A stretch of 64,000 nt of DNA from Lachnospiraceae bacterium (GCA_029224965.1 JAQXVO010000020.1:131972-195971), one strand, 5' to 3'. Numbered from the stretch's first letter, positions 25,737 to 35,720 are shown. The notes: generated by a model not told the origin, from the sequence alone. A program made the numbers and translations.

Positions 25737-28190
25737 TTATTCCATCCGCTCAAGGCAGAATTCCAGGACATGCTTTGCATTTGTCTGGAGCTCTGCCAGG
25801 GTCAGACCGTCCGGAACCTCCGGCTCCATACACTTTGCGACTTCCGGATCACTGTGATGAGGTCCCTGATCCATATAGTCCCGGCCGCCGGGCATGAGGA
25901 CATTGACGCCGGCACGGATCCGGTAGGCATTATTCTTAAGGCCCGGGAATTCCGGAGATTCGCCCGGCTGCATCCACCAGTCGGTCATGACATTTCCCTT
26001 ATAACCCCATTCCTTTCTTAAAATGGTCTCGACCAGGTCATAGTTATAATGGCTGTAGACGCCGTTGACCCGGTTATAGGAGGTCATGATGTTCTTCGGC
26101 GAAGCGATGCCAACGCACATTTCAAAGGCCTTGAGATAGATCTCACGGAGAGTTCTCTCATCGACCACGGAGTCTTCCTTGTTCCGCCCGGTTTCCTGGC
26201 TGTTGCAGGCAAAATGCTTGGGGCAGGCGCTGGCACCGCGCGACTGGATTCCCTCTACGACCGCAGCTGCCATCCAGCCGGTCAGGAAGGGATCCTCGGA
26301 GAAATATTCGAAATTCCGTCCGCAGAGAGGGTTTCTGTGGATATTCATGCCGGGAGCCAGCATGACATCGATCTTATAATGGTCAATCTCCTCCGCTTCC
26401 TTCTTGAAAAGCTCATAGACCAGGCGGTCATTCCAGGTAGACGCCAGAGCCGTCCCGATCGGAAGAAGAGTCGTATAATGCTTGAGACGAAGTCCGGACG
26501 GACCGTCGCTTGTTACGATCGGCGGAACCTTCTTTGCCCGAAGGCTCTCTGAAACACCGCCGAAGATTCCTGTGTTTCCCTTGCTGCCCCATTCGGAATC
26601 CATGGGTCCCTCACCCCGAGACAGGTCGACCAGTTCCTCCAGACTGAGCTGACGGATAAAATCTTCCAGACTGGCTTCGCCGGATTTTACATCCTTAAGG
26701 GTTAAGGATTTCTCCCCTTTCCCACTGCCTGACTCATTCACGGATTTATCTGTTTCATTACCAGTATCTGTTCCTTTGCCTGTCTCAAAAACTTTCCCAG
26801 AGAAAGCGGATAGTTCCTGCGGCAGCCGGGATAGAATCCTGGCCGCAAGCTCTCTTGTAGATTCGGTCGTTGCCTTCTCGCACTGCTTGGTAACCACAGT
26901 CTCCTTCTGGGTAAAGGATCCGATCTCCACCAGGTTCCGAACCTGATCGCCGGCATAGAAGGTATAGGTTCCCTTCTCGAGAATATAGGCCGAAGGGTGG
27001 CCGGTGACGCCGTCCGCATCATAGGACGAAATCTGATAATCGCTGACCATAAAGTTTTCCGGATCCTCTTCCCCCTCGGACAGAAGCGGGCTCTTCACGA
27101 AGCCGACCAGGACCAGATCGGGCCGCTTCAGTCTGGATCCGGGCAGATCGGCGGAAAGATAGACCATAAGGGCATCTTTCCCCGGACATTTCGACAGATT
27201 CTTCACCGAAGCCCGGATCTCAGTCAGGCCCGGGTAATGATGCAGGGATATAGGTGAGACTTCAAAATTCGAATAGGAAAGACCGTAACCGAAGGGATAG
27301 AGAACGCGGTCCCTGGCCCGGGTCTCAAAGTGCCGGTAGCCGACAAAGATTCCCTCCTTATATTCGTTTCGAACCGGATCTCCGAAGGAGTCGGCGGACG
27401 GATAATCATGATAGTCACAGGCAATCGTGTCGGTCAGACGCCCGGACGGGTTTACCTTTCCCGAAAGGACATCGGCCACGGCGTATCCCATCTCCTGACC
27501 CAGCTGCCAGACAAAGGCCAGGGCCTTGATCTTCGGGTATTTTTTCAGCCAGGACAGGTCCATGATATTCCCGACATTCAATAAAATTGTGATCGAGTCA
27601 AAGGCCTGATTGAGCTGGTCCAGAAGATGCTCTTCCGCCCTGGTCAGATAATAGCTACCCTCTTCCAGTCGGTTCTCCCGGTCCTCTCCGGCCGCCCGTC
27701 CCAGAATATAGACCGCCTTGTTACAGCGCTTTGCCGCCTTCTGAACTGTCTCATCTGTAACTTCCATCTCCGGATAATAATAGGGCCAGTTTCCCCAGCT
27801 GCCCTCTTCGGGCGGATTCTCCTTTGAAAACTTCCGATAGAGATCAGCCAGCTCTGGATCCACATGGAGATCCGGATCCTCTTCCATACCCTGAAGTATG
27901 GAAATCTTATGGACGGGACTTACGTCTCCGCCGGATCCGTAGCCGACAAAGAAGGTATCGATCTGACAGCGGCCGAATACGGCCAGATAATCCTCTTTTG
28001 TGAAGGGGAGGGTCTGATCCCGGTTCTCGAGAAGAACAATCCCTTCTGCTGCCGATTTTCGAAGGAGATCTGCCATGCCCTCTGTCTCGTATTTTTCCTC
28101 GGATGGATCCAGGCCATGGGTCAGAGCCTGGGCCAGGTCACTGGTCTCCGATGTATTCATTTCTGATATTTTGCTTTCTACTGTATTCAT
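25737..28190 (-). CDS. GH3 beta-glucosidase with permuted domain order
   Basis: 817 residues, no signal peptide, so intracellular cleavage of beta-glucosides. Domain order is reversed from usual GH3: the alpha/beta sandwich domain comes first (about 45-290, with GRAAGEDREN and VWQLGQEMGYAVADVLSGKVNPSGRL), then an FnIII-like domain starting near YPFGYGLSYS (about 310-430), a Ser/Glu/Lys-rich linker (about 455-500), and the catalytic barrel last. The barrel has TSDGPSGLR, GRNFEYFSEDP, CPKHFACNSQE and the nucleophile Asp in NVMTDWW. Similar order is known from Ruminococcus albus. RBS GGCGG precedes ATG 28190. Neighbours (ABC importer, GH94) fit cello-oligosaccharides. Confidence 0.93.
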   Translation of the reverse strand: MNTVESKISEMNTSETSDLAQALTHGLDPSEEKYETEGMADLLRKSAAEGIVLLENRDQTLPFTKEDYLAVFGRCQIDTFFVGYGSGGDVSPVHKISILQGMEEDPDLHVDPELADLYRKFSKENPPEEGSWGNWPYYYPEMEVTDETVQKAAKRCNKAVYILGRAAGEDRENRLEEGSYYLTRAEEHLLDQLNQAFDSITILLNVGNIMDLSWLKKYPKIKALAFVWQLGQEMGYAVADVLSGKVNPSGRLTDTIACDYHDYPSADSFGDPVRNEYKEGIFVGYRHFETRARDRVLYPFGYGLSYSNFEVSPISLHHYPGLTEIRASVKNLSKCPGKDALMVYLSADLPGSRLKRPDLVLVGFVKSPLLSEGEEDPENFMVSDYQISSYDADGVTGHPSAYILEKGTYTFYAGDQVRNLVEIGSFTQKETVVTKQCEKATTESTRELAARILSRLPQELSAFSGKVFETGKGTDTGNETDKSVNESGSGKGEKSLTLKDVKSGEASLEDFIRQLSLEELVDLSRGEGPMDSEWGSKGNTGIFGGVSESLRAKKVPPIVTSDGPSGLRLKHYTTLLPIGTALASTWNDRLVYELFKKEAEEIDHYKIDVMLAPGMNIHRNPLCGRNFEYFSEDPFLTGWMAAAVVEGIQSRGASACPKHFACNSQETGRNKEDSVVDERTLREIYLKAFEMCVGIASPKNIMTSYNRVNGVYSHYNYDLVETILRKEWGYKGNVMTDWWMQPGESPEFPGLKNNAYRIRAGVNVLMPGGRDYMDQGPHHSDPEVAKCMEPEVPDGLTLAELQTNAKHVLEFCLERME

Positions 28191-28212
28191 TTTTACCGCC
28201 TTTACACAAATT

Positions 28213-28238
28213 GAGCTGGCGCGAAACGGTGCCAGCTC
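28213..28238 (-). other. intercistronic stem-loop between permease and GH3 genes
   Basis: GAGCTGGC pairs with GCCAGCTC around a 10-base loop. The T tract is poor (AATTTG), so it may stabilise or process mRNA more than end transcription. Confidence 0.4.
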
Positions 28239-28310
28239 TAATTTATATCAATTTCAGAATCTTTTCTACCGGGAATCCCCCGTCGCAGGCAAAGAATAAA
28301 GCTGATCCCA

Positions 28311-29213
28311 TCAGCCCTTGACAGCTCCCATAGCCAGGCCGCCGACGATATTCTTGGAAAGGATCAGATAAACGATGATGACCGGGAAGATGGAGAAGGC
28401 GATGGTCATGTAGACAACACCCATATCAAACTTCAGGAAGTCTGCAGACCGGAGCTCGGCGATCATGATCGGGAGGGTTTTATATTCCTCCGTCTTCAGT
28501 ACCAGAGCCGGTGTGAAGTAATTATTCCAGTTGGCAACGAAGGAAAAGATTGCCTGAACTGCGATCGCAGGCTTCATCATTGGAAGGACAATGGAGTTGA
28601 AGATCTTGAATTCTCCGGCTCCGTCAATCCTGGCTGCCTCAACCAGCGACATGGGAAGTGTGGAATCCATGTACTGCTTCATATAGAAGAAGGTTGCCGG
28701 CGCTGCAATGGCCGGAACGATCAGTGGAATGTAATTATCCATCAATCCCATCTTGGTGATCAACTGAATGAAACCTAGTGCCGTTACCTGTGTCGGGATC
28801 ATCATAATGGCCAGGATAAAAGTAAAGGCCGCATTTCTCAGTTTAAAACGATATGCGTGAATCGCATATGCTGTCATGGTTGAGAAGTAAGTGCAGAAGA
28901 ATGCGCTGACACCTGCCACCAAAAGTGAATTCAGCATGCCTCGTACGATTGGCTGTGTACTGTGCAGCATATTGACAAAGTTCTTTGCCAGATGGGTTCC
29001 CGGATAGGCCTGGAAGCCCATCATCAGATCACCGTTGCTTCTTGTCGCATTGATAAAGAGAATGTAGAAACCGAAGAGGCAGAGGAAGGATAAGAAGATC
29101 AGAACGATGTAGGCAATCACTCTTCTCGCCTTGACCCCAACTCCCTGTTTTTTCTGAATTGCATATGCTTCATCCATGTCCCCGTTCCTCTTTTCCTGTA
29201 AATTATCTTTCAT
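28311..29213 (-). CDS. carbohydrate ABC transporter permease (MalG-like)
   Basis: 300 residues, six hydrophobic segments, with the binding-protein-dependent permease loop EAARIDGAGEFKIFNSIVLPMMKPA at about 210-235 (EAA motif). A cytoplasmic N-terminal tail of about 30 residues precedes the first helix. It forms the membrane pore with the MalF-like partner 13 bp upstream. No ATPase is encoded here, so a shared MsmX-type ATPase elsewhere is presumed. Neighbouring GH3 and GH94 suggest beta-gluco-oligosaccharide import. Confidence 0.92.
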   Translation of the reverse strand: MKDNLQEKRNGDMDEAYAIQKKQGVGVKARRVIAYIVLIFLSFLCLFGFYILFINATRSNGDLMMGFQAYPGTHLAKNFVNMLHSTQPIVRGMLNSLLVAGVSAFFCTYFSTMTAYAIHAYRFKLRNAAFTFILAIMMIPTQVTALGFIQLITKMGLMDNYIPLIVPAIAAPATFFYMKQYMDSTLPMSLVEAARIDGAGEFKIFNSIVLPMMKPAIAVQAIFSFVANWNNYFTPALVLKTEEYKTLPIMIAELRSADFLKFDMGVVYMTIAFSIFPVIIVYLILSKNIVGGLAMGAVKG

Positions 29214-29226
29214 AACTAAAGCTCCC

Positions 29227-30144
29227 TTATGACTCCTGGCCCTTCATTGTCAGTTTATATACGATGAAGCTTAAGATTCCTGTGATGATAAAGAGCACAG
29301 TGGAAAGAGCTCCGCCCATACCTAGGTTCTTCGAATACAGGTGCTTGTTCAACTCCATGATCATGGTCATGGTGGAGTTGACCGGCTGACCTGATCCATT
29401 TGTTAAGATCTGCGGTACATCGAACATCTGCAGGCCACCGATCAGGGATGTGATCAGAACATAGACCAGAATCGGCCGTAAGAGGGGAAGCGTGATCTTA
29501 AAGAAGATCTGGGTGGAAGTGGCTCCATCGACCTCTGCCGCTTCGAAAAGGGACTGGTCAATTCCCATCATGCCCGCCATCAGAAGAATGGTCGTATTAC
29601 CAAACCACATGAGGAAATTCATTAAACCAACCAGGCTTCTGGTAGCCCATACACTGGCAAAGAAATCGAAGGGTTTCTTCAGAATTCCCATGGAGATCAG
29701 AAGTGCATTGATGGGTGCATGTTTACTTCCTCCGAAGAGGGTGAAGAAGAGCATGGCAAATGCAGCTGCCATGATCAGATTGGGCAGATAGATAACGGTC
29801 TTGAAGAAACGCTGACCCTTCAGCCGAAGGGAGGGATCCGTGAACCATGCTGCCAGGAGAAGAGATACAAAGATCTGCGGAATAAAGCCGATCAGCCACA
29901 TGATCATGGTATTACCGGCGTAAAAAAGAAGATGGCCCTTGGTAATCAGCTTCACATAATTTGCAAGTCCGACAAATTTAGGCCCGATCTGTTCCAGTCC
30001 GACCCGGTAGTTCTCAAAGAAGCTGTTGTAAATTGTGGTAAAAAGCGGAATCAGCTGGAAAATTGTGAAGATTGCGAAGAATGGGATCAGGAAAATGTAA
30101 CCCCATTTATTATAGGCAACCACCTTGTTATTTTTCGTTTTCAT
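29227..30144 (-). CDS. carbohydrate ABC transporter permease (MalF-like)
   Basis: 305 residues with six hydrophobic segments and the EAA loop FEAAEVDGATSTQIFFKITLP at about 200-220. ATG 30144 is chosen because GGGAGATAAAGG lies before it; a start 5 codons upstream has no such site. A hairpin at 30159-30182 ends just before this ribosome binding site. It pairs with the MalG-like permease and the lipoprotein at 30287. Confidence 0.92.
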   Translation of the reverse strand: MKTKNNKVVAYNKWGYIFLIPFFAIFTIFQLIPLFTTIYNSFFENYRVGLEQIGPKFVGLANYVKLITKGHLLFYAGNTMIMWLIGFIPQIFVSLLLAAWFTDPSLRLKGQRFFKTVIYLPNLIMAAAFAMLFFTLFGGSKHAPINALLISMGILKKPFDFFASVWATRSLVGLMNFLMWFGNTTILLMAGMMGIDQSLFEAAEVDGATSTQIFFKITLPLLRPILVYVLITSLIGGLQMFDVPQILTNGSGQPVNSTMTMIMELNKHLYSKNLGMGGALSTVLFIITGILSFIVYKLTMKGQES

Positions 30145-30158
30145 ACCTTTATCTCCCA

Positions 30159-30268
30159 TATCAGGGCCAGCCCGCCCTGATAGAACATCTGCCTCCTTAT
30201 GAGGGAGACAGATGCTTAAAATTCTTCGATTCAGAGGACAGCGGGCTTTCGTCTCTGCCTCCTGTCCT
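30159..30268 (-). promoter_or_regulatory. three stem-loops between substrate-binding protein and permease genes
   Basis: Perfect stems TATCAGGGC/GCCCTGATA (30159-30182), CATCTG/CAGATG extended by CTCC/GGAG-type pairs (30186-30214) and AGGACAG/CTGTCCT (30235-30268). Such structures between binding-protein and permease genes usually raise the level of binding protein by mRNA stabilisation or partial termination. Confidence 0.5.
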
Positions 30269-30286
30269 CGAACCGGTTTACATTTC

Positions 30287-31702
30287 TCACTTGGTGAGGT
30301 TCGGATACTTCTTCATAACATCGCTGTAGAAGTTATTCAGTGCCTCATCCTTGGATGCATTGCCTGTGAAGTAATCCTTCATAGCCTTCTGGAAGGACTC
30401 GGTGCAGCCCTGATCATAATCGCTCAGGTTCTTCATGCTGATCTTCTTAGCTCCTTCGCAGAACAGAGGCAGAGGGTTCTGACCGCCCAGTACCTTGAAG
30501 GCATAGGAATCATCCTTTGCTGCTTCTTCCATTGCCGGCTGGTTGTTAACGAAATCGGAATCCTTCTTCACGATATCAAGCATGGTATCCTTATCGCAGG
30601 TCATCTTCTTCATAATGTCAGCGATCAGAGTCTTATTATCAGTGCCCTTGGCTGCGCAGATCCAGGTACCGCCCCAGTTAAAGGACTGCGGTCCTTCGCA
30701 GGCGCCCCAGCCTCCCTGATAAGCAATGGAACCATCATCACCCTTGTCGGAATCCGGAGCATTGCCCATGGAGAAGTTGATCAGCCATGCAGGTCCAAAG
30801 TAGCAGAAGGTATCGCCAGGAGCCTTAAATCCGGCTTTCCAGCCATCACTCCAGAGATCATCGGTTCCGGTTTCACCGGCATCTACCAGCTTCTTGGAAT
30901 CATCAACCCACTTCATGATATTGTCATCGATCTGGATCTTACCGTTCTTATCAACCCATGGTTCGGTTGCGTTCTGGGAATATACACGGTAGGAATCATT
31001 GACAGTAGCCTCTACCTTATAGTTCTTTGCTTTCAGCTCAGCAGCTGTGGCATTGAAGGTATCCCAGTCCTTGACATGCTGCTGAACGGTTTCCGGTGAA
31101 TCATCACCCCACATGGCCTTGGCAATGGATCTGTTGTAAATCAGAAGTCCCGGACAGCCCTGCCATGATACACCACGGAGATCTCCCTTGGAATCTGTTA
31201 CAACATCCTTGGTGTACTGATACTGATTAGCCAGATCTGCATCGGTAATTCCGAGATCTGCAATCTTCTCCGTTACAGGGGTCTTGGTGTTGATATACTT
31301 TCTGGCATAGTCGGCCTCAATCAGGAAGAGGTCTACTTTGCTGTCATCCTTGGCGTCGGCATTCTTCGGAAGAACTTCATCCAGATTATTCTGATAAGCA
31401 TTGTTATCAGAAGGGGTAACGGTAAACTTCACCTTGACGTCACCGATTGTACCGCCCTTGGTAGGATTTTCCTTATCTGTCGGTTTGAAATCGGGATAAT
31501 GATCTCTCAGACGTCTTGCAAACTCATCGTTCCAGCACTGAATGTTCAGGACCTTGCCCTCACCGCCACTTTTTGTGGTCTGGGTCTTGGCATCCCCTCC
31601 TGTCTTCTCAGCACTTCCGCCCTTGCTTCCGCAAGCGGCCATCGGAACGATCATTCCGGCTGCAAGTGCCACACACAAAGCCTTCTTAACACCCTTTTTC
31701 AT
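30287..31702 (-). CDS. ABC transporter substrate-binding lipoprotein (cello-oligosaccharide candidate)
   Basis: 471 residues. A lipoprotein signal occupies the first 24 residues with lipobox MAAC, followed by a Gly/Lys/Thr-rich tether. The mature part is a family 1-type extracellular solute-binding protein of large size. Frequent aromatic residues (for example ISMAMWG-like and NWGGTWICAAKG segments) suit sugar stacking. It is the first transport gene after the LacI regulator, with 60 bp between. Substrate inferred as beta-gluco-oligosaccharides from GH3 and GH94. Confidence 0.88.
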   Translation of the reverse strand: MKKGVKKALCVALAAGMIVPMAACGSKGGSAEKTGGDAKTQTTKSGGEGKVLNIQCWNDEFARRLRDHYPDFKPTDKENPTKGGTIGDVKVKFTVTPSDNNAYQNNLDEVLPKNADAKDDSKVDLFLIEADYARKYINTKTPVTEKIADLGITDADLANQYQYTKDVVTDSKGDLRGVSWQGCPGLLIYNRSIAKAMWGDDSPETVQQHVKDWDTFNATAAELKAKNYKVEATVNDSYRVYSQNATEPWVDKNGKIQIDDNIMKWVDDSKKLVDAGETGTDDLWSDGWKAGFKAPGDTFCYFGPAWLINFSMGNAPDSDKGDDGSIAYQGGWGACEGPQSFNWGGTWICAAKGTDNKTLIADIMKKMTCDKDTMLDIVKKDSDFVNNQPAMEEAAKDDSYAFKVLGGQNPLPLFCEGAKKISMKNLSDYDQGCTESFQKAMKDYFTGNASKDEALNNFYSDVMKKYPNLTK

Positions 31703-31762
31703 ACTCTCTACCTCCTTTTTAAGAGTATTTCTTTTCTATGCAAACGATCTTTCTCTTTCCTG

Positions 31763-32773
31763 TCAGCTGATCTTTCGAACGGTATGCCCGATCAAAAGCT
31801 TTCCCTTCACATTTAGTGTCTCAGCTTCACAGGTCTTCGGATGCTCAATGGACTCAATCAGTTTTCTCATGGAAATCCTACCCATTTCCTCTGAGTCTTG
31901 ATGATAGGTCGTAAGCACCGGATGCAGATATTGAGAAAGACCGATTCCATCATATCCAACAACAGATACATCCAGCGGAATCTTCACATGCATCCGCTCC
32001 AGTTCCATCAATCCTCCGATGTAAGAATAATCATCAGGGAAAAGAATGACGGTTGGCGGATCCCGAAGCTCCATCAGTTTCCTTGTTGCTTCCCTGCAGG
32101 AATCCGGACTATGGTAAGCCGCTTCTATGATGTATTCTTCCGGAACCGTGATCCCCTCTTCGGTCAGGGCCCGGTTGAATCCGACCATACGCTTTCTGGT
32201 AACGGAAGTATCCTCACCATGGATAAATCCGATCTTCCTGTGTCCCATCTCGATCACATATCGGGTAAGTGCGTAGCTTCCTTCGACATTATCGCTCATC
32301 ACAGAGCTCTGATCGTTAAAGCTATAGTCGATTGTGATCGTCGGGATCTCGCTTTGCACCAATTCCTCCACGGATCTGGATTCAAAGTCGGCGCTGGCAA
32401 TCAAGACACCGTCCAGTCTGCGATATCTGGCATGTTCCAGATAGGATGTCAGCTTCCCTCCCAGGTTTCGGCTGATAAAGGTTACGTCATATCCGGAATG
32501 CTCTGCCTCGTTCTTCGCAGCATTTAAGATCTTTGAAAAGAACTCATGCGTCAGACCGCTTCCCGTATGGTCTTCGAAAAGCAGGCCAATACTATGGGAG
32601 TTATTTGTCTTCAGCTGTCTTGCTGCAACATTCGGCAGATAATGAAGTTCTCTTGCCGCCTGGCGGATCCGGTCTGCCGTGGCCGGAGAGATGTCTCCGT
32701 AACCATTCAAGGCCTTGCTCACCGTTGCGCTGGAAACCTTACAATATTCTGCGATATCCTTTACTGTAACCAT
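31763..32773 (-). CDS. LacI-family transcriptional regulator of the cello-oligosaccharide block
   Basis: 336 residues. The helix-turn-helix is at 3-24 (VKDIAEYCKVSSATVSKALNGY) with the hinge helix near LPNVAARQLKTN at 47-58. The effector domain follows the periplasmic-binding fold (SIGLLFEDHTGSGL, FPDDYSYIGGLMELERM, VSVVGYDGIGLSQYLHPVLTTYHQD). Three near-identical palindromes (32900, 32945, 33112) lie in the divergent region upstream, so it probably represses its own operon and GH94 until a sugar binds. Confidence 0.93.
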   Translation of the reverse strand: MVTVKDIAEYCKVSSATVSKALNGYGDISPATADRIRQAARELHYLPNVAARQLKTNNSHSIGLLFEDHTGSGLTHEFFSKILNAAKNEAEHSGYDVTFISRNLGGKLTSYLEHARYRRLDGVLIASADFESRSVEELVQSEIPTITIDYSFNDQSSVMSDNVEGSYALTRYVIEMGHRKIGFIHGEDTSVTRKRMVGFNRALTEEGITVPEEYIIEAAYHSPDSCREATRKLMELRDPPTVILFPDDYSYIGGLMELERMHVKIPLDVSVVGYDGIGLSQYLHPVLTTYHQDSEEMGRISMRKLIESIEHPKTCEAETLNVKGKLLIGHTVRKIS

Positions 32774-32899
32774 TCATGAACCTTCCCCATACTTGATGCC
32801 TTCCTTACGATCCCTGTGTTTACGAATCAGGTAATACCGGATCTAGTGCACATCATCGGGAATCTGCTTTCCAAACCCTGTGCAGGTTCGCCTATTACT

Positions 32900-32913
32900 C
32901 GAATACGATTTCG
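32900..32913. promoter_or_regulatory. LacI-type operator A
   Basis: CGAATACGATTTCG, a 14-bp near-palindrome with central CG. It is the exact reverse complement of operator B at 33112. It lies downstream of the minus-strand start site, within the leader of the LacI gene. Confidence 0.6.
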
Positions 32914-32944
32914 TCATTATTTCCAGGATTCTTTTGAAATATGT

Positions 32945-32958
32945 CGAACTCGTTTTCG
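32945..32958. promoter_or_regulatory. LacI-type operator C
   Basis: CGAACTCGTTTTCG, matching operators A and B in the CGAA-N2-CG-N-TTTCG pattern. It begins 8 bp downstream of the minus-strand -10 box, on the probable transcript start. Confidence 0.6.
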
Positions 32959-32965
32959 TAACCTT

Positions 32966-32994
32966 ATAGTAATTCCCCCCATGTCTATCGTCAA
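32966..32994 (-). promoter_or_regulatory. promoter of the lacI-ABC-GH3 operon
   Basis: -35 TTGACG (32994-32989), 17-base spacer, -10 TACTAT (32971-32966). Operator C lies just downstream. Confidence 0.6.
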
Positions 32995-33069
32995 TATACA
33001 ATTCAGCCAATAAAATTGCTCGAAATTTTCACGAAATAGCCAAATAAGGCTTCCGAAAATCCGAAACTC

Positions 33070-33098
33070 TTGTAATTCGTAATCAATGATATTATGAT
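33070..33098 (+). promoter_or_regulatory. promoter of the GH94 gene
   Basis: -35 TTGTAA (33070-33075), 17-base spacer, -10 TATGAT (33093-33098). Operator B starts 14 bp downstream of the -10 box. Confidence 0.6.
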
Positions 33099-33111
33099 GC
33101 TTTTAAATGAG

Positions 33112-33125
33112 CGAAATCGTATTCG
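33112..33125. promoter_or_regulatory. LacI-type operator B
   Basis: CGAAATCGTATTCG, reverse complement of operator A. Bound repressor here would block transcript initiation or early elongation into GH94. Confidence 0.6.
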
Positions 33126-33224
33126 TTACCAAGAAAACGCTATTTTCCATTTATTTCAGTCGTTTTGTTTCTGTATTTGTACATTAGAAATATGAATGTT
33201 TCTTATAAAAGGAGGATTTCAGAA

Positions 33225-35660
33225 ATGAGGTATGGTCATTTTGATGATAAGGCCAGAGAATATGTCATCGAGACGCCCAGAACACCGCTGCCCTGGATCA
33301 ATTATCTGGGTTCCAAAGAGTTCTTCCGGCTGATCTCAAACACTTCCGGAGGTTATGCCTTCTATAAGGATGCCAAGCTCTTACGCCTGACCCGCTATCG
33401 TTACAACAACTCTCCCGCTGACTGCAATGGTTTATATTTCTATATAAAGGATAAGGATCATGTCTGGAACCCGGGCTGGCAGCCGACCCAGACCGAACTG
33501 GATCATTATGAATGTCACCACGGTCTGGGCTATACCACGATCTTAGGGGAGAAGGATGGAGTTTCGGCCCGGCAGGAGAGTTTCGTCCCGACAAGCGATC
33601 CTTGTGAGATCGACCGGATCACCTTGACTAACATGAGCCATCAGAAAAAAGAGTTGACTCTCTTCTCTTATGTAGAGTTCTGTCTTTGGAATGCCGCAGA
33701 TGATCAGGAAAACTTCCAAAGGAATTTCTCCACCGGAGAAGTCGAAGTCGAGGGTTCTGTCATCTATCATAAGACCGAATACCGGGAGCGGCGGAATCAT
33801 TACGCCATCTTCGCCTGCAACTGTCCGATCGATGGTTTCGATACCAGCCGGGATGCCTTTGTCGGTCTCTACAACGGGCCGGCTCATCCCAAGGCCGTAT
33901 TCGGAGATGGCTGTACCAATTCCATTGCCCATGGCTGGGCACCCATCGGCGCCCACGAGATCCGACTTTCACTAGAGCCCGGCGAGAAGAAGACTTTGAT
34001 CTTCCTTCTCGGCTATTGTGAAAATCCGAACGATCAGAAGTTCATCGGGCCGAATATCATTAACAAGGCACCGGCCTATGGCCTGATTGAGAAATACAAG
34101 ACCGATGAGCAGGTGGATCAGGCTCTCTCTGATCTTCATGCTTACTGGAATAATCTTCTTTCCATCTATCAGGTATCCACAAAGGATGAAAAGCTGAACC
34201 GGCTCGTCAACATCTGGAACCAGTATCAGTGCATGGTCACCTTCAATATGTCCCGGTCGGCATCCTATTACGAATCCGGCATGGGGCGAGGCATGGGCTT
34301 CCGGGATTCCTGTCAGGACCTTCTGGGCTTTGTCCACCTGATTCCGGAAAGAGCCAGAGAGCGGATTCTGGACATTGCAAACACCCAGTTCCCGGACGGC
34401 AGCTGCTATCACCAGTACCAGCCCCTGACCAAAAAGGGCAATGCCGATATCGGCGGCGGTTTCAACGATGATCCCCTCTGGCTTATCGCCGGAACATCCG
34501 CTTATATCCGTGAAACCGGCGACTATAGTATTCTCGATGAGCTCTGTGCCTTTGACAGCGACTTTTCCAAGGCCAAGCCCTTGATCGACCACTTAAGAAT
34601 CTCCTTCCAATATACCCTGAACCATAAGGGGCCTCACGGCCTTCCTCTGATCGGCCGGGCAGACTGGAATGACTGTTTGAATCTGAACTGTTTCTCCGAC
34701 CGGCCCGGTCAGTCCTTCCAAACCAGCGGTCCTTCGGAAGGTCCTGTCGCAGAGTCTGTTTTCATCGCCGGCATGTTCGTAAAATACGGGAATGAACTGG
34801 CTGATATCCTGGATCATATCGACTGCAAAGAAGAAGCCGAAAAGATCAGGAAAGAAACCGAAGAAATGGACCATACCATTCAGACCGCCGGCTGGGATGG
34901 AAAATGGTTCCTTCGTGCCTATGATGCAGAATCCCGTCCGGTCGGATCCAAGTCCTGTGAAGAGGGCCAGATCTACATCGAGCCCCAGGGCATGTGCGTC
35001 ATGGCTCATGTGGGTCTGGAAAGCGGAGAGGCCGAGCAGGCTCTGGAAAGCGTCAGGGAACGGCTGGATACGAAATACGGCATTGTCCTTCTCCAACCTG
35101 CCTACACCCGCTATCATCTGGAGCTTGGTGAGATTTCCTCCTATCCGCCCGGATATAAGGAAAATGCCGGCATCTTCTGCCACAACAATCCCTGGATTGC
35201 CTGTGCAGAAACCGTTGTCGGACACGGAAACCGGGCCTTCGAGGTCTTCAAGAAGACCTGTCCTATCTATCTCGAGGACATCAGCGATATCCACAGGACC
35301 GAGCCCTATGCCTACTGCCAGATGGTCGCCGGCATTGATGCTCCGACCTTCGGCGAGGGAAAGAACAGCTGGCTGACCGGTACGGCCGCATGGACCTTTA
35401 CCGCCATGAGCCAGTATATCCTGGGCCTGCAGCCGACCCTGGACGGTCTCCGCGTGGATCCCTGCATTCCCTCCTCTGTCGATGACTATGATCTGATCCG
35501 GAAATACCGCGGAAATGTATACCATATCCACGTAGACAACAGCGCCCACAAGGAAAAGGGCGTAAAGGAAATGATGGTTGACGGAAAGCCGATCGGTTCT
35601 AATCTGATTCCGGCCGACCTGCCCGGAAAGGACCATAAGGTTACGGTGGTTCTGGGATAA
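33225..35660 (+). CDS. GH94 cellobiose phosphorylase
   Basis: 811 residues, cytosolic. Splits cellobiose with phosphate into alpha-glucose-1-phosphate and glucose, saving ATP. The N-terminus ([21 protein letters not shown], given in part) and the barrel motif [16 protein letters not shown], with catalytic Asp in DWND at about 480-482, are characteristic of cellobiose phosphorylases. ATG 33225 has AGGAGG upstream; a longer frame begins 20 codons earlier without one. Divergent from the LacI-ABC-GH3 operon and sharing operators with it. Close GH94 relatives act on other beta-glucosides, but length and motifs favour cellobiose. Confidence 0.9.
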   Translation: MRYGHFDDKAREYVIETPRTPLPWINYLGSKEFFRLISNTSGGYAFYKDAKLLRLTRYRYNNSPADCNGLYFYIKDKDHVWNPGWQPTQTELDHYECHHGLGYTTILGEKDGVSARQESFVPTSDPCEIDRITLTNMSHQKKELTLFSYVEFCLWNAADDQENFQRNFSTGEVEVEGSVIYHKTEYRERRNHYAIFACNCPIDGFDTSRDAFVGLYNGPAHPKAVFGDGCTNSIAHGWAPIGAHEIRLSLEPGEKKTLIFLLGYCENPNDQKFIGPNIINKAPAYGLIEKYKTDEQVDQALSDLHAYWNNLLSIYQVSTKDEKLNRLVNIWNQYQCMVTFNMSRSASYYESGMGRGMGFRDSCQDLLGFVHLIPERARERILDIANTQFPDGSCYHQYQPLTKKGNADIGGGFNDDPLWLIAGTSAYIRETGDYSILDELCAFDSDFSKAKPLIDHLRISFQYTLNHKGPHGLPLIGRADWNDCLNLNCFSDRPGQSFQTSGPSEGPVAESVFIAGMFVKYGNELADILDHIDCKEEAEKIRKETEEMDHTIQTAGWDGKWFLRAYDAESRPVGSKSCEEGQIYIEPQGMCVMAHVGLESGEAEQALESVRERLDTKYGIVLLQPAYTRYHLELGEISSYPPGYKENAGIFCHNNPWIACAETVVGHGNRAFEVFKKTCPIYLEDISDIHRTEPYAYCQMVAGIDAPTFGEGKNSWLTGTAAWTFTAMSQYILGLQPTLDGLRVDPCIPSSVDDYDLIRKYRGNVYHIHVDNSAHKEKGVKEMMVDGKPIGSNLIPADLPGKDHKVTVVLG

Positions 35661-35685
35661 AACATATACCCCTTCTTCTCAAGAG

Positions 35686-35720
35686 CCCGGCCGATACTAC
35701 CCCTTCTCGGCCGGGTTTTC
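35686..35720 (+). terminator. terminator after GH94
   Basis: Perfect 9-bp stem CCCGGCCGA/TCGGCCGGG, 12-base loop, then TTTTC. It overlaps the last codons of the convergent LacI-like gene. Confidence 0.85.

Noticed and set aside
34593-35636. Minus-strand open frame of 347 codons inside GH94
   Set aside because: Shadow of the well-supported GH94 gene; composition is atypical and no motif is visible.
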